Source of the DNA: Rhodocollybia butyracea
Taxonomy: Eukaryota > Basidiomycota > Agaricomycetes > Agaricales > Omphalotaceae
DNA: 64,000 bases
Assembly: GCA_015501585.1 (NCBI GenBank)
Contig: JADNRY010000166.1
Span: forward strand, 79,533-143,532
Direction: 5' to 3'
This document shows positions 1-11,151 of this stretch, one piece after another (positions within the stretch are counted from its first letter, which is position 1; every line of letters starts with the position of its first letter). Position numbers and translations under genes: made by a program. Below the pieces are notes generated by a model. That model saw only the letters and a program-made list of their open reading frames with translations. It did not search any database and was not told the origin of the DNA.

Positions 1-670
1 TGGCAAGGTAATCTAAGTATTTATGCAATATCATTTGGCAAGATCAATCAGTACCTTGATGAGTTATCCAAAACAAACTTGAGCACCACTTGTGTTTTTC
101 CAGTTCCCCCACTAGCCACAAGTGTTACAATATGCTGCTTAGGCTTGAGAGCCTTTTGAATTGATCCCTGCACCTGATTCATAAGCTGTTGTTTTGGGCG
201 CTCAGGAAGTTGAAATGCATTATCAGGAGAGGACGCCAATTTTCCTACTGCAGAGTTGGTGCTTGTGATAAGAACAGGGCAACTACAGCAGGCAGGAAGA
301 TGATCATCTAAGACAAGAGATGGATGTGCATTTTCCAGGACTAGAAGTGTGTTGGCACGTAATTTCGAATCTGGGAATTTTTCGGCGAGCGCTTTAGCCA
401 AAGCTTCATCTGAACTTGCAAGAAGGTAAACGGTCTCGGTTCTATGGCAGGGTAGTCTATATCATATTCAAACTATACTGAGTTTGAAGCTTTTTACCTG
501 CCAATTGTCCTCACAAAAGATGCAAGAATCTTTTCATCTGGACCCAACAGTGTCATTATTGTTGCCGAAAATATTTTGCACAGCTTGCTAAGTGTATCCT
601 GACGCCCAGTAAAGTACTGGCTTGGGGCGGGACACTGTCGAACATTTGACAGAGACAATGTTCGATCTGG
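1..670 (-). CDS. STAND/NB-ARC-like NTPase, partial, cut by left edge
   Basis: Two exons are visible on the minus strand. The upstream one (about 670 to 498) carries the peptide QCPAPSQYFTGRQD, which resembles the linker that precedes the NTPase core in fungal NB-ARC/NACHT proteins. An intron (about 497-415, GT-AG, phase 2) leads to a second exon. That exon reads a hydrophobic Walker-B-like strand (TLLVLENAH), a sensor-like strand (PVLITSTN) and then a clear Walker A loop (VASGGTGKTQVVLKF) near position 90. The reading frame ends at a TGA around 45, or splices at GTACTG just before it. Such proteins are signalling NTPases (fungal NLR-like) whose repeats would lie beyond the edge. The Walker-B-like segment coming before the P-loop is odd and may mean a degenerate extra module. 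The start codon was not identified. The P-loop is sure; the family call is likely. Confidence 0.6.
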
Positions 671-850
671 TCCAGGATATAAATAGTGTTAAAACTTAAA
701 ACTCAAGGTACTACTACAGCTCATATATTAATCACATACCTCGCCTTGGCTCTGGATTCGGTACATGTATAACTTGGAAGGTAGATCCAAAAATCTGGAA
801 ATGCGATGCTCCAGCAAACATCTGGCTCCCCAGTCTAGAAAACTCAGTTA

Positions 851-990
851 GTCAATAAGCGCGGTGCTGAGACTATGTGAATTTACAAGGATGTTGTTTC
901 ACTAGCTGGCAGTGGCGTCATTTAGTAGTTAATAGGCACAGTGCTAAGACTGTGAGTTCACAAGGATGTTGTTCCACCAGCTGGCAGTGG
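851..990. repeat. Two-copy imperfect tandem repeat, period about 77 bp
   Basis: Positions 851-915 and 928-990 are near-copies. They share acaaggatgttgtt and agctggcagtggc with scattered, mostly transition differences. No coding role is seen. The repeat lies upstream (minus-strand sense) of the NTPase fragment and could belong to its promoter region or be independent debris. Confidence 0.8.
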
Positions 991-1607
991 CCCGTGGGCT
1001 ACGATTGAAGGGGGATCGTGATCATTTGACGTTCTGTTCGCCATTTATACCTGAGACTTAGGAACCATCCAGTTTGACTGGCGCTCATTATTAACAGCAG
1101 TTACCTTGTATTCGATTCCATCAACGTGTTTGGCCTCTATAATTCCACTCAGGAGTAAGCTACGGCTTCAAGATCTTGAACACATGTGTCCATTGTGATG
1201 TCCAATTCTTCCAACTAGTTAACTTGGTGATGTTATGGCTAGGGTTTGAATTTTGTAGTTAGTTCATAGTACTGTAGCAGCTAGCTGGCAGAACTTCCTT
1301 TCCTTTTATACATTTTTCCTGCCTTTTAAAGTTCATCATTTTATGTGGTAACCCCATATTTATACCATGATTTCTTCATAATCCTTACCGGTTTATATTG
1401 TTCACAGCAAAAAAAGCTCATCCCGTGTCAACCGCATTTTGCATGGTGGCATTGCTTGGGAAACGACTGGCAGGGTAGAAGGATAGCAGCTTAATCACCA
1501 TCAATTGTGTGATAGCCACTAAACAAGGAGTCCATTGTACGCCGTTGTGCAGTCACCAGTGTGCACAAGTAGGAGCACAGCAGTGCTACATAGCATGAAT
1601 TGGCATC
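991..1607. other. Intergenic, nothing recognised
   Basis: No open frame with recognisable content, no RNA gene and no clear repeat was seen here. Confidence 0.5.
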
Positions 1608-2676
1608 ATGATGTTTACCGTTCACAAAGATAACAGCCTAGCCAGCGCCAATTTAGCTTTTTCGCATCTTATGCCATCGATAACCTCGCTCACGTCCACC
1701 AAAGGCATGAATACATTGTCAGAAGCTTATTCCGAAGTGGAAAGATGGATTACGGCTCATTCAACACGATTCTATACCCAAAGCTTCAATCTCGAAGATG
1801 TGTTTGCCATCGACGCAACCGGAGGCGGAAAGTCTTCCCTTTTGGAGTTAAATGCTTCGTTTATCCTCCGTATTCCTCCGTACCCAACTAGGTACTTATC
1901 AACATCCCACATGGCTCTTGAACCTTTTCTCAGCAGCCACAGTGTTGCACATAACCCATGACCCTGATTCTGTGCCCATCGGGCCAGGTTCATCGTTCAA
2001 GGGCCCCACTAGTATAAAGTACACCGTTGGGATCCAGTCGAAGCGTGAAATCAAACCATGCTGCTTTTCTTTGCAATAATTTTAGTTGCGTTGCTGAAGT
2101 TGGTGCTCAGCCGCGCCATAACGCCCTCGGTGACGATTACTACTACAAGGTCAGGAAGGCTCCAAGGTATTGAAGAAGATGGAGGTAAGTACATATCCCT
2201 CTGTTTCGTCACTTCCAACTACTGCGCGAACATCTGCGGGCTCCCAGGTGACCCGGATCTCTTGAAGAGATCCATCTCGATTTCGTGGATCAAGAACTCA
2301 CACTCCAAAGCTTCCCCAACGTCGATTATACTACCCTTCAATGTCCTCGAAGCCACAGTTGGGTCTTCAAATCGACTAAAAACATTGACGACGCAGAGGA
2401 GTCTGCCATTCTGACAAATCTGACGGCTTAGGTTCTTATTATGCAACAGAAGCGCCTTCTGCACGCCTAGTGGAGGGGCATCCATTTGCCACTTCTGTAT
2501 TTAACCGGAGATTAATATCAAGCCGGAAATCTCTTTGCGTTGTCCTTTGTCGCTCGCACCCTTGCCAGTCAAATGAGGCTCAATCAATTCTGGTCATTAT
2601 TTGTTTTTGCACCAGCGCACTCATGACGGCGGAGCTCAATTCAACTCTAGTCTTTTCCAATCAGGCTACCATGTAA
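1608..2676 (+). pseudogene. Unrecognised coding-like fragments
   Basis: Several short plus-strand frames lie in succession. A 117-codon frame runs from 1608. At 2058 a frame begins with a hydrophobic, signal-like N terminus (MLLFFAIILVALLKLVLSRA), followed by a stretch (VTITTTRSGRLQGIEEDGG) and a GTAAGT donor at about 2185. Further frames follow at about 2280-2430. A peptide SARLVEGHPFATSVFN at about 2460-2510 resembles motifs at 58.6 and 62.2 kb. The signal-like start followed by SGRLQG is reminiscent of secreted carboxylesterases, but no catalytic motif is present, so no function is assigned. No single splice model joins these pieces, which suggests a decayed gene. Confidence 0.3.
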
Positions 2677-2679
2677 ATC

Positions 2680-3663
2680 ATCTCCGGAGCAGGGGAAATT
2701 GGTATTTAAGGCCTTAAAGTAGAGCACTGCGGAGCACGGAGTCTCTATGTGTCCCTCCGGATATGATATGGGATAAGTCGTGGCAGTGTTCCAAGTTCTA
2801 CAGTTGGAATGTGTACCTTCAAATGTATGCGCGCATTGGCCTACCTTCCACTTTTACTATTAGCTGGTGGCGAGTGGACGAGTTACATAATTTGAGATGA
2901 CAGCGGAATCAGAACGTGTCGTATCCCGCTTCATTACCTAGGACAGCAAACACCACAAATAGTGATCACTGAGTGACAGTCTTCCAAAGTTCTCAACATT
3001 CAACTGCAGACAAGGAAAAAAAGAACAAAGCGCTCAATTTTAAAAGTATAATACAAACAGTACAACAATTGTACCTACATACGCGGTCGAATATCGCTAC
3101 AAAACATCCAAAGAACAACGAGTAACGAAATAGAACAATCAGGATGACGAAAGAACAGTCCAGTGAAGGGGCAACGCAAGGATGCAAAGGTATAAAATCC
3201 AGAACCGGATAGACAAAGAGCGAGTATTATCCTCCATAGTCAACGTGATAATGTCGAGAGGAGGAAGGAGATAAGGTAAGTGAATTCCCGATCGAGGCCA
3301 AGGAAGATATTAGCTTGAATAGTGCCTGTGGACAGTCATCAAGAATGATAAGGTACATAGATGATTGGTGGCGATGGCAATCAGGAGTATAGTGTGGGAT
3401 TGACGTTTAAGAAGCGACGGTGATTATGAATGTGTTCAAGGAGAAGGAAGGCGTACATCGAAAGGTATCCAGGATTTGGGGGGTATTGGGTTGGGAAGGT
3501 ATCAGGAGAACGGAGGAATGGCGATTAAAATTGAACTGAAGATGATGATAGCAAAGGCGAAACAAACAAAAAAAGAGACAGATAGCAAAGGAATAGCCAT
3601 AGATAGCGTTAAAACGAAACTGATACACAAAGAGCAACGGAGGTGAGAAGAAAGGTATCCCGT
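2680..3663. other. Intergenic, A-rich on plus strand
   Basis: Only short shadow frames are present. This is the 3' side of the P450 gene. The plus strand is rich in short A and GA runs (for example aacaaacaaaaaaagagac near 3565). No gene or structured element was recognised. Confidence 0.5.
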
Positions 3664-5646
3664 TCACGAAGAACGAGGTCTGAAGATGAGCTTACACTCC
3701 ATTGCGGAGGGGAAGATTACCTGACGACATGTGTGAGTGACAGAAGACGACAGACAGAAGATGCTTACGAAGCTGTCTTTGATCTCCATACTCCTCTCAT
3801 TGGTCTCGGAAGGCGCTAAGATGTCAAAGTTCCTCACCATGGCTGCCATCAACACTTTGAGCATGACCTGTGCGAGGTTCTGGCCGCCACAAACTCTAGA
3901 ACCGGTACCGAAAGGCATCATGTTCTGTTGCATCCGGGCCAAGTGTTCCACGGATCCAGGTTGGTCGGTCTCGAGCCAGCGCTCGGGAGAGAAAGTGTCC
4001 GGTGAAGGGAAGATGGCAGGATTACGGTGCATCGACCAGGCCTGAGTAGCGACGACAGTACCCGGAGGAAGCTCAAAACCCATAAGATCGAAACCCGCGT
4101 TGACAGCGCCGGTTTTGGACGGAATTTGAGGAACGACACGCTCGAGCGGACTGGGAGCAGCAGAATATACTCGAAGGCCTAGAGCGCGGGTAGTTAGAAA
4201 AGGGGACTCATCGACGTGAGAGATGTCACAAACCTTCCTTGATAAACGCGTTGAGATAAGGAAGACTCTGGAGGACAGAGATGTCAGGAATGGCATGAGC
4301 GTTCGGCATAGCCTCGTCAAGTTCTGCCTGAAGTTTGGCAGTAATATCGGGTCGACGAGACATCTCCCAAAGGAAATAAGATACGGAAATGGAAGTAGTG
4401 TCAGAGCCGGCAATCCTGAGGCAGAAAAGATTCAGTGACGCATGTAAACAGAAGCTTGAATGACTTACATGTGGCCCATCGCCTCGGAAATTATGTCGTT
4501 TTCAGGCATTGTCTGTCCAGTAGAAGAGTAACGGTATGTGAGAAGACGGTGGAGCAGAGGCACAGAGTCCGCATTTCCGTCAAGCGCGCCAGAATTCATC
4601 TCGGTGCGAGCCTGGTAAACGCGTTCGCTCACAAACTAGAAGCGCATTAGTATGAGCAACATGGGGTCGAGTATAGACTAGAAGCATACCTCAGCCATGA
4701 TTTTGTCGGAATCACAGAGCTGGCGCCATCGAACAAGAGGAATCCGGCAGACCAAGTTCCATGCCCAGCTAGGAACGACACTCCGCTACACGATGCAGTC
4801 AGAAGAAAGTGAGCAGGGAAAGTGAGTAGACATACGATGATACCGCGTTTGGGAAAGTCGCTGATAGCGGTCGAAAGAGGGTCCTCGTTGTCGGAAGCCC
4901 ACTTCTTGACCGCATGAAGACGATAGCCGTAAGAGGTTGAAACGATAACATCCACCATGAGGTTTCGAAAGAGCGTAAGACATTCGATTGGCGACTTTCC
5001 GCCGATGTTCCTGACGTTCTGTTCTACGTTAACGGGCTGTAGAAGGAAGGCCAAATAAGCTCACATTGACAAGTTCGACCATAGGCTCGTGTATGTCAGG
5101 CTGGAATTTGGCGAGGTTGGCGGAAGCATAGTGAGGAGCGTAGCCTTTGCGAATGATAGCGTGAGGAGCATGGTCTAAAGTGGTCATGCTACGAAGAATA
5201 AGCAAAATATCGCGCATATAACCTAGGAGAGGCATACGCATGGTCATTGTTGTTCCTGAACAAAGCGAAAAATCGGTCAGATTCAAACTCGCCATTCCTA
5301 TTACACAGTATACGCACGTAAGAAGGCTTTTGTAGTACTCGCTCTTGTCGAATTTATGAACAGAATAGACGCCTCTTGTGGAAGCCAAGTCGTTGAAAAA
5401 CACCTTGTTCGGGCCGACACGAACGACTGGGCCATATTTTTCGAAAAGTTGATGGACGATTTTGCATTGTTCGAGACGAACGACATGTGTTGTGAGCCAA
5501 AAGTTGGAAGCTGCGGCGTACCAGGGACCAGGGATAGCGCTGAGAGGGTGCAAGAAGATGTTGTAGAAGCCTTTGAGAACGGCGTACGCGACGATAAGAA
5601 GGACAGCGGTGACGGTAAAGTTGTAGATGATAGCGACGGAGAACAT
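3664..5646 (-). CDS. Cytochrome P450 monooxygenase
   Basis: Haem-thiolate monooxygenase, probably anchored in the ER membrane by its N-terminal hydrophobic helix (TVTAVLLIVAYAVLKG). The spliced product is 527 aa, normal for fungal P450s. Exons read by eye are 5646-5318, 5255-5238, 5188-5065, 5036-4836, 4785-4690, 4635-4469, 4415-4234, 4178-3769 and 3720-3664; they sum to 1584 nt and all junctions are GT-AG. Signature motifs are complete: proline hinge HPLSAIPGPWY, I-helix AGSDTTS, K-helix EGLR (ExxR, formed across an intron), PERW, and haem loop FGTGSRVCGG with the cysteine ligand. The second exon is only 18 nt. The N terminus resembles the pisatin-demethylase-like P450s common in basidiomycetes; the CYP family and substrate cannot be told from sequence. 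No neighbouring biosynthetic genes suggest a cluster. Apparently intact. Confidence 0.95.
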
Positions 5647-5734
5647 GGCGACAAACGAGGAAAAGGGTGACCGCGATTCGAGTGAGGGAGGAAAGAAAGG
5701 AAGTATCTGGGGGCTGCAGAATTCGTCGCGTCTG

Positions 5735-5742
5735 CTTATATA
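5735..5742 (-). promoter_or_regulatory. Probable TATA box of the P450 gene
   Basis: TATATAAG on the minus strand lies 89-96 bp upstream of the P450 ATG. Sequence and distance fit a fungal core promoter. This is an inference from motif and position only. Confidence 0.5.
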
Positions 5743-5749
5743 GGATTTC

Positions 5750-8700
5750 CAATGACATGTCTTGGATCGTCATGATTTCAATCGCCGACACGGAAAAGGA
5801 TATTCGTCTTCCTTTTTGGCATGCACGTGCATTTTTAGACGCTTTCTCACGCTCTGTCCCGCTTGCGCCACATCTCAAGTCGCCGTAATCTTCTCTGAGT
5901 GTCGTATAGTGGCCAATTTCTGGTCTTGAATATACCCGGATAGCTCGGAGCTGGTCCAAAAAGCAGAGACTCTCGCGGACACAAAAATTCGGCTCCAGTG
6001 GCACTAAAAATGGAATCACCAACGAATCACTATTTTTCGTTTACTTATTTCTGGTGATAATGTTCGGCGTTTCTGTGAAGAAGCATTCAAGGATACTCTC
6101 AAAAATCAACTCTCCAAGATCCTCCGTGATATGATTCGCTCAAGCTCAAACTTAGCCGGGTCTTCTTTCCAAACTTTCGCAGACATGAACTCAGGTGGGT
6201 ACGGTACCGCAAATCCTTTGAGCGTCCAGCTTGGATGTACCTTTTACTCATTCTCGTACGTAGAATGTATACATACAGAGCGCCACCTTAGATCTCCGTT
6301 CTTCATTCAAATATCTAGCCATCCGTCCCTCTTCTTCTACTTCGAAGCTTCGGGCTCAGACTCAGAATTTAGCTCCACATCATTCACTGCCGAATACACT
6401 TTTTCATGCTGCTGGCCTTGTCAGGACACTATCATGATGAGAGTATGCACTAGACCCGTCTGTGAGCTAGATTTTACGAAGACAGCTTCGAAACTCGGAT
6501 AGCCTCAAGGCTTTCTAGGCCATTTGCATCCTGTTACGCTTTAGCAGACTATGCGTATAGCTTCCATCCAAGAATCCCTTCCCAACTGAGGAGCGATTTC
6601 CACATAGATTCAAAAAGATTCACCCTATGGATCACCAATCGTGAGGTTTGATAACCGACTTTCAAGAAGCCCTCTTTCTCCGAATCTTTCGAGTCCCAAC
6701 TAAGTACAGCTCTCAGGGAGATATCCAGATTCCAAACGAAAACACCGATCTATATGGACTTTACGTAGAGTACTAGTGCAAATGGGCTACGACAAGTATC
6801 TAATCTCACATCCGTTCTTTGAATTTCCTATGCGTAGAGAAGCTTCAACACGCGTCGCACTAGCTTGACCCGAATGTAGTCTAACAGGATGATATAGGAT
6901 GCATTGCTGTCTTGACTCTTGACTCTTGTATAATATTTCCGGTAAGTATAGCACCTGCTACGCCTAGTGACGTGGATACTTAACTGGAACTGGTATCGAT
7001 ATCATGTTCCAGACCTTCAAGCATATGCTGCTTACCTTCTTTGACCTGCACCTTCTACTCCTTCTACTCCTTCGATCGCCGACACAGACTTAGGCTGTAC
7101 CACCATACTAAACGTTCTCTTCCGCTGGAAATCATTCTCCTACACTCACCTTACTTACATGTACAACCATATAATCAGTGATCGTAGTACTCCTATTTCG
7201 CGAGACAGCAGTCCGGGGTGTAAACAAGGAAACACCAAACCCTCAAGGCCTCACCCTTGATAGACTTAACTCTTGACTCAGACTGACCCTAAAACCCCAG
7301 ACCCAATACCTTTTTAGCAACTCTATCATGCGAGATAACTCGAATAAGGCCTCGAATTGAAGCTAAAACTCGTAAGGAGAGCGAAACATTATTTCCTTTC
7401 ACCAAGCTTTACTATAGAGCGGAAGAAGAACAGTAAGTCATCGTAGACACTTGGACAAGGATATGAATCATTCGTTCTATATCTTCATTCTGGATCTAGA
7501 CCCTTCAACATTAGCGTTGCTAAAAACTATGTTCACGTTTCTAACTACAATGAAGTCCAAATGATACTTGCTCCGATCTAGCGTGTATACGCACGCTTGA
7601 CCTGCGATACCCCTGCTCAAAACCTAGTTCACCCACAGCCGCGACCGTGACCGGCACGAGAAGCAGACACGATACCTCAACCAACTGCGGATGCCAACTT
7701 CGACAGAGATACTATCGTAATCTGGAAGGAATGGCATTACCGGATGTAAGGCCTAAATCATTATGGAGCGAAAGTTATTTCATCAAAAACGAGGCCCAGA
7801 TGCTTCGATATGCCTCGATATCCAGTTTACAATGTCCCGGGAATAATATCGCCTCAAACCTGATTCATCCCACAGCTCGAACACTAGCACAAGAAGCAGT
7901 CTCCGATGGAGCATGGACGGAGAAATTATCAAATCAAGAACGAGGGCACATAAATTATACGCATTCAGTTATAGGTAAACAACCCAGAACACCCGGCGAC
8001 TCCGCCCTATTCAGCCTTTTACCTCCAATTTCTGGCAAAGAAACATTGAGCAGAGGATGCTTGGATTGGATATCAGATCAGGAAATCAACCTACCCAAGG
8101 GGACGTGCGTTTCCTGTCCGGTGACGATACGAGAACTCACTTCTTTCTACTAAGTAGGTCACATACTACTCAGTGAAATAAGCCCCTTGTGCATCGCAAA
8201 TGGGCAGGAATCGGACAAAGGCTTCCTCCGTGCTCACCTTCGTTTCATTTCGAGCAGCTACTTACTAAAGCTAGTACTAGAGCCTTCATTTCGTGCACAA
8301 GGTCGCGGAACGGATTTCAACCATAAGGCAAAGTTGTAAGGTGCGAATTAAACCTTCTATTTCGCATTTTTTGAAAGATTAGGATGATTGACCCGCACGG
8401 GTTGTTGCTTGCCTAACCGAATAATAACTTCCCATATTACTTATACGATTGGAGGGAAGAAGGAAGGAAGGAAAAATTTACACGGTATAATTTAAGAGTT
8501 GAACGTTGAACGCCGGGTTTACAGATTATCCCGGCGGAAAACGAGCACCATCTCCCCTGTTACTATGGGAGGTAAGAGGACGAGCCGAGTCTGCCATCAG
8601 GGAATTGGAACGTTGCTCCCACTTCGACGACCCCCAATTTTGTACATAAATTCTATTCAAACTGCCGGCGCTCGTTGTGTAAAGTCTGGTACAGAGTGAA

Positions 8701-11150
8701 AGACGGGGTAGAAAAATCTTTGGTTCCAGCTATTCGACTCAGAGTTACTGCCAGTGGCCATGGCGCCCAACAATTAGGCGCCTATCACATGATGAACTTA
8801 GGCTCAAGCGCTCAAAGCTACTTGACCTTCTACCACCATCGGCATTTCCTTACAATTCCTAACACCGATGAGCTCTTTTGACATCTGGTAATTATACCAA
8901 AACTCTCTTCTTAATCAGTACTGACTCGAATAATCTCACGATGAGTTGACCAGATTTAGGTCTATCGTTTTCTAGCATTTCTTCTGGCACTATCAACCTC
9001 TGGAACTCAACCTCTGGAGCACCCAACGTATCTTATTTTTGCCTATTGAGTGCTCGGCGTCCCGAAATTTGGCCACACTAACAATCCTCCAAACTACCTT
9101 GGCAAGAAGGTAACCCCAAACCAGACCATCTTTTATCATCCCTTCTTGCCTGAACTTCCGTCAACCTCGAAAGCAGCTTCTACGGCGTCGAGGCTACGCT
9201 CGTCCCGTTTCTAGCTTTTCTTCTTGCAGAGAGCTCGAGGGAAAGGCTTATTTTTGCCAACCTGACAGCCTCCTTTTCTTCTCTCAGTATTAGCTTTTCG
9301 CGTTCCCAAATCTTGCACTAGTCCCCTTCAACCAGCTTACAATCTTGAGCAGAATGTTCGGCGCAGCCAGGGCTTTGCTTACCCCATGTGTTTAGGCTCA
9401 GCCATCCTGGGCCTTTTATTTATCGTTCACGGGTTAGGCTGGGACCCAATGCACGGTTTCCAATGTCTTACCATTTCATTAGATACACGAATAATTCTAT
9501 CCAGGTGCTGAAAATCGTGAGTGATCTCTTGTACTTCTTCTCTTGCCCCTGTTTGAAACTGAAGCCATCGCTACGCTCAACCCCATGGGTGTAGCCTTGA
9601 CTTCGTTTTCGAAGTTCTGGGGGTGGAGGGTCTACTCTCCAAAGCACAGAATACTTACATTTTCGAACCACGAAACACCAGGTCTTGGAGCCCTGTAGCT
9701 AGGCTCACAGGGCCGGAGCGTCTGCTGTTATTTTCTCTTCTGAAGGCATGTTTGAAATTGCCTCAGTCCCTTGGGTTTTGGAGACTGCGACTTTCGAATG
9801 GATGGAACGCTCTATTCACAGTTGTGTGGCCCTACCGCGCCCTAGTTCCTAGGAAAGATAAGTCCGTCCAAGCTGTCCAAGTCCAGCACCCAGCTTTCCC
9901 TTTTTTGTCAATCGCGTACAGGTGCAAACGGAAGATTCGGCGGGGAGTGCGGTCAAGCCTATTGAGCAGAGGAGTGCTTCTCGACAGGTATCTAGCATCT
10001 TAATGCATCCAACTTTACTACGTCTACCTGATGGCTAAGATGTCTGGGTAGGATCTGGACTTGGAACGTTTCTACTCGCTCGACTTCATCTCTGCGCTGC
10101 AATGCTGTGTAATGTTCTTCTGTTCAGACATATAGCTAGCAAAGAGTGAATGATGCAAGACTATGTACGTCTGTACTCTCTACCAATCCGAATTACTCTT
10201 CCGCGAGCTTTACTGTTCATCTAGCAAACGCTTATCATGAGCTAGATGTTGGACCAGTTCACAATCCTACTGCCACAGACTCAACTTGGCTCATGACCTT
10301 CGGTACAAGCTTTGCCTGGGTAGTACAACTAATTTTGTCTCTTTCCTACGGTCTCAAACGCTCTCATTGCCGCTAACCCCGTTGAATGGCGGTATGTACG
10401 TTCCTGACTCTCATTCAGCTGAACTTTTTTACATGTAGATCGAATGCTAGAAGTAGCACAGGTACCAAGTGACAAGAAGTCTCGAATAGCCAGTACTATT
10501 CTTCATACTCCATCAATTTAACTGACCATCGTTGCGGTCCACTTCAGCATAGTCCTGGGTTTCAAATACTCACTCAAACTTCCTTGCAGGCGTTGACTAC
10601 CCAAAGTTGCAACTTGGCACTGTAAAATATAAGGAACCGTGGGCTGGTAAGCTTCCATTGTCGGCGATATATGTGTTCCCACCCGCAATGGGGAGAGCAC
10701 AAGTCAATGTGAGCTCAAGACCAGATGTCGACAGCAGCACAACCCTCTAATTTTTCAGAGAAAATAGATAGGCACTTGCCCCAGGTGAGGCATCATGATT
10801 CGGAGGATACTTATCACACTCGTGTATCTCATCTATCGTAACTTCTTTAGCTTTGCTTTTTGAAGGCTTTTCGAAGTGTAGCCGAGCTTAGAAGTGATAA
10901 AGTCTAAGTTTTCATAAGTTACAAAGAGGATGTCGTTGCAGACAAGTTCTCTCCCAGCCGTCCCGATAGCATGGTGTAAACCGAGGGTGACAAAACTTAT
11001 TCAAGTCAAGGTATGTAGAATAAGTAAATAACAAGATTAATGAAGTAGTAGGCAATGATTATAAGAGAATGCCAGACTATCGAAGACTAATTCGAATACA
11101 ATAAGAGATCAGAGATTGAACCGCAAGAGGGCAAAAAGCATAGCCTTCTA
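5750..11150. other. Gene-poor stretch of about 5.4 kb
   Basis: Only short, unrecognisable frames occur; the longest are 222 codons (6022-5354 minus, a shadow of the P450 exon) and 168 codons (8153 end, plus). None shows a known motif or a chain of compatible exons. Small purine runs (ggaagaaggaaggaaggaa near 8455) and CTTGACTC-type short repeats (near 6910 and 7270) are seen. The stretch may be decayed transposon or ancient intergenic DNA; no terminal repeats or reverse-transcriptase motifs were found. Confidence 0.5.
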
Positions 11151-11151
11151 C

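Noticed and set aside
2058..2414. Secreted carboxylesterase
   Set aside because: Only a signal-like start and SGRLQG resemble the family; no nucleophile elbow or later motif was found.
5354..6022. 222-codon minus-strand frame overlapping the P450 start
   Set aside because: It overlaps the P450 first exon in another frame and has no motif, so it is a shadow.
7647..8153. 168-codon plus-strand frame
   Set aside because: No domain, no partner exons, ordinary composition; chance frame in a gene-poor stretch.
9623..10003. 126-codon plus-strand frame
   Set aside because: No motif and no supporting splice or promoter signals.
5750..11150. Retrotransposon in the gene-poor stretch
   Set aside because: No long terminal repeats, integrase or reverse-transcriptase motifs were seen.
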